This document shows, piece by piece, positions 42,101 through 45,198 of a stretch of DNA of 45,198 nucleotides. A program made the translations under genes and the position numbers. The notes below the pieces were generated by a model. The model saw only the letters and a program-made list of their open reading frames with translations. It had not been told where the DNA came from and did no database searches. Origin of the DNA: Solihabitans fulvus (lineage in GTDB: Bacteria > Actinomycetota > Actinomycetes > Mycobacteriales > Pseudonocardiaceae). The stretch is taken from NCBI RefSeq assembly GCF_008386585.1, contig NZ_VUOB01000001.1, positions 1-45,198 of the forward strand, written 5' to 3'. Position 1 is the first letter of the stretch, and each line of letters begins with the position of its first letter.

Positions 42101-42567
42101 CCCGTTTCGAGCAGAAGCTACGTATCTACCTCCGTACGCACGAGAACCAGCTCGCCGTCCAGAAGATCCGCCGCAACCGCCAGATCACCGTTACCGACCT
42201 CGAAGAGTTGGAACGGATTTTCATCGAAACCGGGATCGGCACCGAGGCGGAGATCAGCCAGGCCAAGACCAACTCCGGCGGCCTCGGCCTGTTCGTTCGA
42301 TCGCTCGTTGGACTCGACAGGGAGGCCGCCGTGGCGGCGTTCTCGAAGTTTCAGGAGGGCAAGACCTTCACGTCTGCTCAGCTCCGCTTCGTCAATGAGG
42401 TGGTCGACTACCTCACCTACAACGGCGCACTTAACATCGATATCCTCTATCGAGCCCCTTTTAACTCCATCGCTCCCGGTGGACCAGAGGACATCTTCCT
42501 TGAGATAGACATCCAAGCAATGATCACGACAATTCATTCCGTGACCGCCACCGCAGTACCAGCTTAG
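39136..42567 (+). CDS. hsdR: Type I restriction endonuclease subunit HsdR
   Basis: A 1143-residue motor-nuclease subunit. Residues 10-130 form a DUF4145 domain (SCFYARRTLELAVTWLYQAD), then a coiled coil (150-200). The PD-(D/E)xK nuclease follows (KVDYVLWDDNG about 255, LALVEAKRTTRD about 271). The helicase part has Walker A GSGKT (about 389), DEAH (483), GLTATP and IGRGTRL (motif VI). The C-terminal helical region binds the methyltransferase. All catalytic motifs are intact. GTG with AGGAAGGG upstream, 56 bases after hsdS. Confidence 0.95.
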   Translation: MSNFGFLKAEWPDLHVEAVHAERLAVADPRASCFYARRTLELAVTWLYQADGSLHRPYRDDLAAMIAEPTLVTVAGPGIRTKMDVIRRQGNTAVHRHSPVAANDAIRVVTELFHVMYWVARTYSRNPADLPAQGLAFNLAVIPRPLSADVRRARLAELQDQAERYAAQDAELAAERQKNENLDAELAALRAEIKAAKTANEARPDTHDYNEAETRTLIIDLLLKEAGWALDQPNDREYPVIGMPTSASPSGKGKVDYVLWDDNGKPLALVEAKRTTRDPQQGQHQAELYADCLKDKFQQRPVIFCTNGYRTYLWDDVNYPPREVQGFYTKDELRLLIQRRASRLTLAKLPINEQIAGRHYQSHAIRRIAEAFENDAQRHALLVMATGSGKTRTVIALTDLMMRANWAKRVLFLADRKALVTQATNAFKQHLPSVPTVNLLTEKDLSARVFVSTYPTLMNMINEVDGSGLRRFGPGYFDMIVVDEAHRSIYQKYGAIFDYFDALLVGLTATPKDEIDRNTYRRFQLEDGVPTDVYSLDEAVAEGYLVAPRAVDVPLKFQRGGIKYSDLSDEDKERWDELEWDEDGNVPDEVTSEELNKYLFNADTVDKALQTLMTNGLKVAGGDRLGKTIIFAANNKHAEFIAERFDVNYPEYKGQFAQVITYRKDYAQSLIEQFSDPTRAPHIAISVDMLDTGIDVPEVVNLVFFKLVRSKTKFWQMIGRGTRLAPDLFGPNRDKTGFLVFDLCQNVEFFNQNLMPAEGRLAPPLGQRLFERRADLLLALDHQHPDSVPAAENGDDGTTSETGLRWDLAERLHQEVASMNPDNFLVRPHREQIDTFTDFDSWLRLTPEAHAEVVDHLAGLPTAFRENDTSEEAKRFDLLALRLQLALINAEPGYSRLQARVQEIASALLDQLTIPAVRAQQELLDELAGDEWWQDVTLPMLETMRRRIRSLVKLIEKTKRGAVYTDFEDELGELTAASLRGMETGADLTRFEQKLRIYLRTHENQLAVQKIRRNRQITVTDLEELERIFIETGIGTEAEISQAKTNSGGLGLFVRSLVGLDREAAVAAFSKFQEGKTFTSAQLRFVNEVVDYLTYNGALNIDILYRAPFNSIAPGGPEDIFLEIDIQAMITTIHSVTATAVPA

Positions 42568-42572
42568 TAAGC

Positions 42573-42800
42573 TTGTCGTCACCGCAAGATTCTTCGTCGG
42601 AGAACGGCACTCAACTGGTCTCGCACGGCCCAGTCGGCCATGAGAGGCCAACGTGCGAGTGCTCGCCCCGTTGGTTCGGCCGTATCGGACTGATGATCGG
42701 AGTCCTCGGGCTCAGCTTGGGTATCGCGATCGTCGGCCACGGCTATCGTGATCGGCCGCGAGGCGTTGATGCTGGCGATCCGTACACGGCCGGCCGCTGA
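42573..42800 (+). CDS. Possible small membrane protein (75 aa)
   Basis: A 75-residue ORF with TTG start 5 bases after the hsdR stop. It has one hydrophobic helix (GLMIGVLGLSLGIAIVG) near the C-terminus and a Ser/Gly-rich N-terminus. It overlaps the 3' end of the convergent relaxase gene by 58 bases. No family recognised. It may be a real last gene of the hsd operon or a chance ORF; the hydrophobic segment favours real. Confidence 0.4.
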   Translation: MSSPQDSSSENGTQLVSHGPVGHERPTCECSPRWFGRIGLMIGVLGLSLGIAIVGHGYRDRPRGVDAGDPYTAGR

Positions 42801-44311
42801 TCAAGTCGGTTCGCCACCGGTGCGGTAGGTCGTTGCGCAGTGTCCGTCTGGGCTGTCGGCGCCTGCCGGGCCTCGCGCCAGTCGGCGGTGCGGGTGTTGT
42901 CGAGGTCGAGCTGGCTGGACACGACAGGGTGGCCGGCCAGCGCGGCGCGAGCCGTGTCGAGCTGCTGGCGGGCCGAGCCTCGCAGTCCGTGCTGTCGTCG
43001 GATGCGGTGGCGGTCGGCGACGGCAAGCAGGATGTCGATGACCTTCAGGACCAGCAGCAGCACAGCGGCCAACACCACTGGGGTGGGTGACTTGCAGGTG
43101 GCGGCCACGCGGGCGGCGCCGACCAGCAACGGCAGCGCAATGCCGGGCTGAAGGGGACGACGCCGGCGCTGGTGGCGTTCGAGCTGGGCGGCGCGGGCCA
43201 GATGGTCGGCGACCCGGTGAAGGTTATGGGGTTCGGGGTCGAACCGGGCCAGGACCACAACGAGCTCAGCAGTGTCGCCGACAATATAGCTCCAGCGGTC
43301 AGGGTCGTCGCCGATTTCCTCGCCGATCGCGGTCTCGGCTCGGGCCAGGACGCGTTCGACTTCTCGCCACGAGTTGTGCAGCGACGGCTCCCCTACGGGG
43401 TTGGCGGCTTCCTTGTTCCACAGGCGCAGCACGAAATCATGCGAACTCGGCGACGGTTCGTCCCAGCGTGCACGCAGCCGGGGCAGGCTCAGGTCACGCC
43501 GCAGCGTGGAACCGCCGAACCACAAAAGTTCTCCGTGTCCGTCCTCTGGTGCCAGGGCCACCGTGTAACCGGCGAGCCTGCCACCGGAGACATGCGGCTT
43601 GTACAGCACTCCGCCACGGTCCAGGCGAGCTAGGAAGCCCGCCTCGCCGTTGGCAGCGCTTGCCGCCTCGGCCACCAACTGGGTCAGCCGTTGACGATCG
43701 GTGCCCGCTGTCGTCGCACGCTCCAGCTCGGCACGGGATGTCGACTTGCGGCCCGCGCCCAGCGGAGAGGTGCGGGTCAAGCCGAGACGTTCCTCCACGG
43801 CCAGGCACCACGCGCGCCACCGAGGGAAGTCGCGGTAGAGGTCGGCGATGGTCCCGTCGCCGCGCACCAGGTTGACCAGCAGATGCACGTGGTCGTTGCC
43901 CTCGATGGACTGGCCGTGGTGCACCGCGACCCATCGGCAGCCGCCGGCGCCATCGGCATCAGGGCCGAAGCCCATGTGTTCGACGGCCTGCTCGACCAGT
44001 TCCCGCCAGGTGCCGTCGCCGAGCGTGCCGTCAGACTTCGGCACGGACAGGACGACGTGGTAGACGTGACCGCCGGGCACGACAACGTCGTGTCCGGTCA
44101 TCGCGGCGTCGATGTCGCGCGCCAGCCGAGGCAACCAGCCCCGGGTTCCGATCAGCTCGGTGAACGCCCCACCGGCCAGCCACTCCGGATCCCACGCCGC
44201 GACCAGGTGGGGCTTCGTGTGTTCGTTGGCCTTGCCGGGGCCGAACAGGTAGCGCAGCAGCCCGCCGGTGTCGCTGCCACGCTTCCCGTCCTTCGGCGCC
44301 TTGGCGATCAC
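42743..44311 (-). CDS. Relaxase/mobilization nuclease (MOB family)
   Basis: A 522-residue relaxase that would nick the element at oriT and pilot the single strand. Tyr21 (GGLLRYLFG) is a candidate catalytic tyrosine. The HUH metal motif is clear: VAVHHGQSIEGNDHVHLLVN, with Asp140-His141-Val-His143. After the nuclease domain (to about 200) there is a helical region, and the last 130 residues include a membrane-like stretch (VVLAAVLLLVLKVIDILLAV). The GTG overlaps the mobC stop (GTGA), so the two are coupled. The tail resembles the remnant at 35.6 kb. Other in-frame starts upstream overlap mobC and are rejected. Confidence 0.9.
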   Translation of the reverse strand: MIAKAPKDGKRGSDTGGLLRYLFGPGKANEHTKPHLVAAWDPEWLAGGAFTELIGTRGWLPRLARDIDAAMTGHDVVVPGGHVYHVVLSVPKSDGTLGDGTWRELVEQAVEHMGFGPDADGAGGCRWVAVHHGQSIEGNDHVHLLVNLVRGDGTIADLYRDFPRWRAWCLAVEERLGLTRTSPLGAGRKSTSRAELERATTAGTDRQRLTQLVAEAASAANGEAGFLARLDRGGVLYKPHVSGGRLAGYTVALAPEDGHGELLWFGGSTLRRDLSLPRLRARWDEPSPSSHDFVLRLWNKEAANPVGEPSLHNSWREVERVLARAETAIGEEIGDDPDRWSYIVGDTAELVVVLARFDPEPHNLHRVADHLARAAQLERHQRRRRPLQPGIALPLLVGAARVAATCKSPTPVVLAAVLLLVLKVIDILLAVADRHRIRRQHGLRGSARQQLDTARAALAGHPVVSSQLDLDNTRTADWREARQAPTAQTDTAQRPTAPVANRLDQRPAVYGSPASTPRGRSR

Positions 44312-44721
44312 CGGTCTCCCGGTTCGCGGGAGGGGTCCGCCGGGTTGATCGCGCCGAGCACCTCGCGGTGCAGCGTCAGCGTCGCCTCGAAGTAGCGGAG
44401 CGCGCCCGCGAGTTCGTCGGGAAGCTCGCCGGTGGCGTTGGTCGCGGCGGCCATCTGGTTCAGGTTGACCCCGATGCGGATCAGCCTGGTCTCCACGACG
44501 TCCAGCCGCTCGACCCACCACCGTTGCTCGCGCAGGCTCCACCCATCGGTGGACTCCCGCAGCGTCGACTCGATCAGGAACCTCGGGATCGACAACTGGG
44601 CAACCGCAGCGCCGATCACCAGTCGGGCATAGGTCTCGTCGGTGGTGCGGATGTTGATGCGCTGAGGCGATCCTCCTCGGACTCGGCGCTGCCGGCGCGG
44701 CTTCCTCTTGCGTTCAACCAT
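44308..44721 (-). CDS. mobC: MobC-family relaxosome accessory protein
   Basis: A 137-residue MobC protein. A very basic N-terminus (VERKRKPRRQRRVRGG) leads to a ribbon-helix-helix domain (RINIRTTDETYARLVIGAAV, IPRFLIESTLRES). The MobC signature RLIRIGVNLNQMAAATNATG follows near residue 90. MobC proteins melt or bind oriT and help the relaxase nick. ATG with GGGGGAAG upstream. First of a two-gene mob operon; the inverted repeats just upstream are the likely binding region. Confidence 0.92.
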   Translation of the reverse strand: MVERKRKPRRQRRVRGGSPQRINIRTTDETYARLVIGAAVAQLSIPRFLIESTLRESTDGWSLREQRWWVERLDVVETRLIRIGVNLNQMAAATNATGELPDELAGALRYFEATLTLHREVLGAINPADPSREPGDR

Positions 44722-44749
44722 GACGTACTTCCCCCATCGCGCTCGTCGG

Positions 44750-44775
44750 CGCGGTTCGCCTCCCCGCGAACCGCG
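44750..44775. repeat. Inverted repeat 1 upstream of mobC
   Basis: CGCGGTTCGC (44750-44759) and GCGAACCGCG (44766-44775) are perfect 10-base arms with a 6-base loop (CTCCCC), 29 bases before the mobC start. Confidence 0.75.
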
Positions 44776-44787
44776 TGCCGCACTCGT

Positions 44788-44814
44788 CCCCCGCGACGAA
44801 TGTCGTCGCGGGGG
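44788..44814. repeat. Inverted repeat 2 upstream of mobC
   Basis: CCCCCGCGACGA (44788-44799) and TCGTCGCGGGGG (44803-44814) are perfect 12-base arms around a 3-base loop (ATG). It could be part of oriT or a terminator for a transcript entering from either side. Confidence 0.75.
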
Positions 44815-45198
44815 AAGAGCAGGATGTCGCCCTGCGGCCGGAGACTGCAGGGCGGGCAGGACGCCCAATGGGTGCCCTGATTGCTAACTTGCTTCCCGGA
44901 ACCAGGTCCCACGGTCAGCGGACGTTCTGGCCGTCGAACGTCGTGAACGCCGCCGCCGGCGAGCGACCTCGGCACCGCCGCAGGCGGTCTGGACGTCCGT
45001 GAACTGGCACCCTGCGGGCAAGTGGTACGCCCAGCTTTCCCGGCTCGCGATGGTCCGCAGCGAACCGGGAAAGCCACCTTCGCAGCCCTACACCAGGTAC
45101 CCGCCGACGGCGGCAAGTCCCTCGCCGGGGCGGGAGCCGCGGCCGTCTTCACAGCCCCGACGCCCGCGCCGAACTCACCATTCAGCTCATTCAGATCA

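Larger units (their letters stand above)
22669..45198. mobile_element. Integrated conjugative/mobilizable element (left end in window, right end not seen)
   Basis: From the point where the MBL gene breaks off, the genes are those of an actinobacterial transferable element: coupled FtsK/TraB-like translocase cassette, XRE/DUF397 pair, type VII substrate island, relaxase remnant, type I restriction system, relaxase and MobC. No integrase or second MBL fragment is present, so the right end, and whether this is one element or nested ones, cannot be settled here. Confidence 0.5.
44722..45198. other. Region upstream of mobC, oriT candidate
   Basis: 477 bases to the window end with no gene I can support. 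The first 100 bases carry two strong inverted repeats (separate entries). A weaker pair, CCCTGC (44830-44835)/GCAGGG, follows. Relaxase-mobC modules usually have their oriT here. Confidence 0.55.

Noticed and set aside
42743..44542. Relaxase starting at 44542
   Set aside because: The first 77 codons overlap mobC in another frame; the GTG at 44311 gives mobC-relaxase coupling and a normal N-terminus.
44616..45152. 178-codon minus ORF at the right end
   Set aside because: Pro/Arg/Ser-rich, runs through the inverted repeats and out of frame across mobC; no domain.
45022..45198. Open plus-strand frame running off the window end
   Set aside because: It reads partly like a protein (GKATFAALHQVPADGGKSLA) but lacks codon bias and a ribosome site; too short to support.
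44722..45198. Right junction (attR) carrying the missing MBL 3' end
   Set aside because: I looked for the end of the MBL gene or a second copy of the sequence around 22,668 and found none in the window.

Overview
The window is high-GC DNA from an actinobacterium. The style (GTG starts, XRE/DUF397 pairs, EspG/PPE-like type VII substrates, TIGR04222 and DUF2637 proteins, a CIRCE-controlled groEL) points to the Pseudonocardiaceae, for example Amycolatopsis or a relative. This is inferred from gene content, not from a marker gene. I see no rRNA, tRNA, CRISPR array or transposase.

Bases 1 to about 22,668 look chromosomal. In order they hold an acyl-CoA dehydrogenase, a RecD2 helicase, an XRE/DUF397 pair, a LysE exporter, an S1-domain protein, and an HxlR regulator with a divergent NmrA-type reductase. 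Next come an SDR with an XRE regulator, a lipoprotein with a SecDF-like domain, a TetR/NmrA divergent pair with two palindromic operators, a quinone oxidoreductase, two membrane or secreted proteins of unknown role, a double left-handed beta-helix protein with a GNAT enzyme, a TetR gene and groEL. Last is a TetR gene followed by a four-gene detoxification operon (azoreductase, PPOX, DsbA-like, MBL-fold).

The last gene of that operon breaks off after codon 175 (about 22,668), before its last metal ligand. From there to the window end the gene content changes to mobile DNA. A structured leader precedes four translationally coupled transfer genes (zinc-ribbon protein, HTH protein, DUF2637 membrane protein, FtsK/TraB-like translocase). 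Then follow a small membrane protein, an XRE/DUF397 pair and three small coupled genes. No integrase is present, so the right end of the element probably lies outside the window.

Inside this region is a seven-gene island of type VII secretion accessories: EspG-like chaperone, PPE-like protein, DUF3558 lipoprotein, helical protein, WXG-like protein, DUF1023 alpha/beta hydrolase and lipoprotein. It has no secretion-core genes. A degraded relaxase tail follows, then a complete type I restriction system (hsdM, hsdS, hsdR), a small membrane protein, and an intact relaxase/MobC pair. Two strong inverted repeats upstream of mobC make an oriT candidate. The type I system is thus bracketed by two diverged relaxase 3' ends.

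The most interesting part is 22.7-45.2 kb, where dsDNA-translocase transfer genes, a relaxase system, a restriction system and type VII substrates lie in one block. Iteron-like or clt-like 8-bp repeats inside the HTH gene and the mutually exclusive hairpins at the left boundary are the best unexplained signals.
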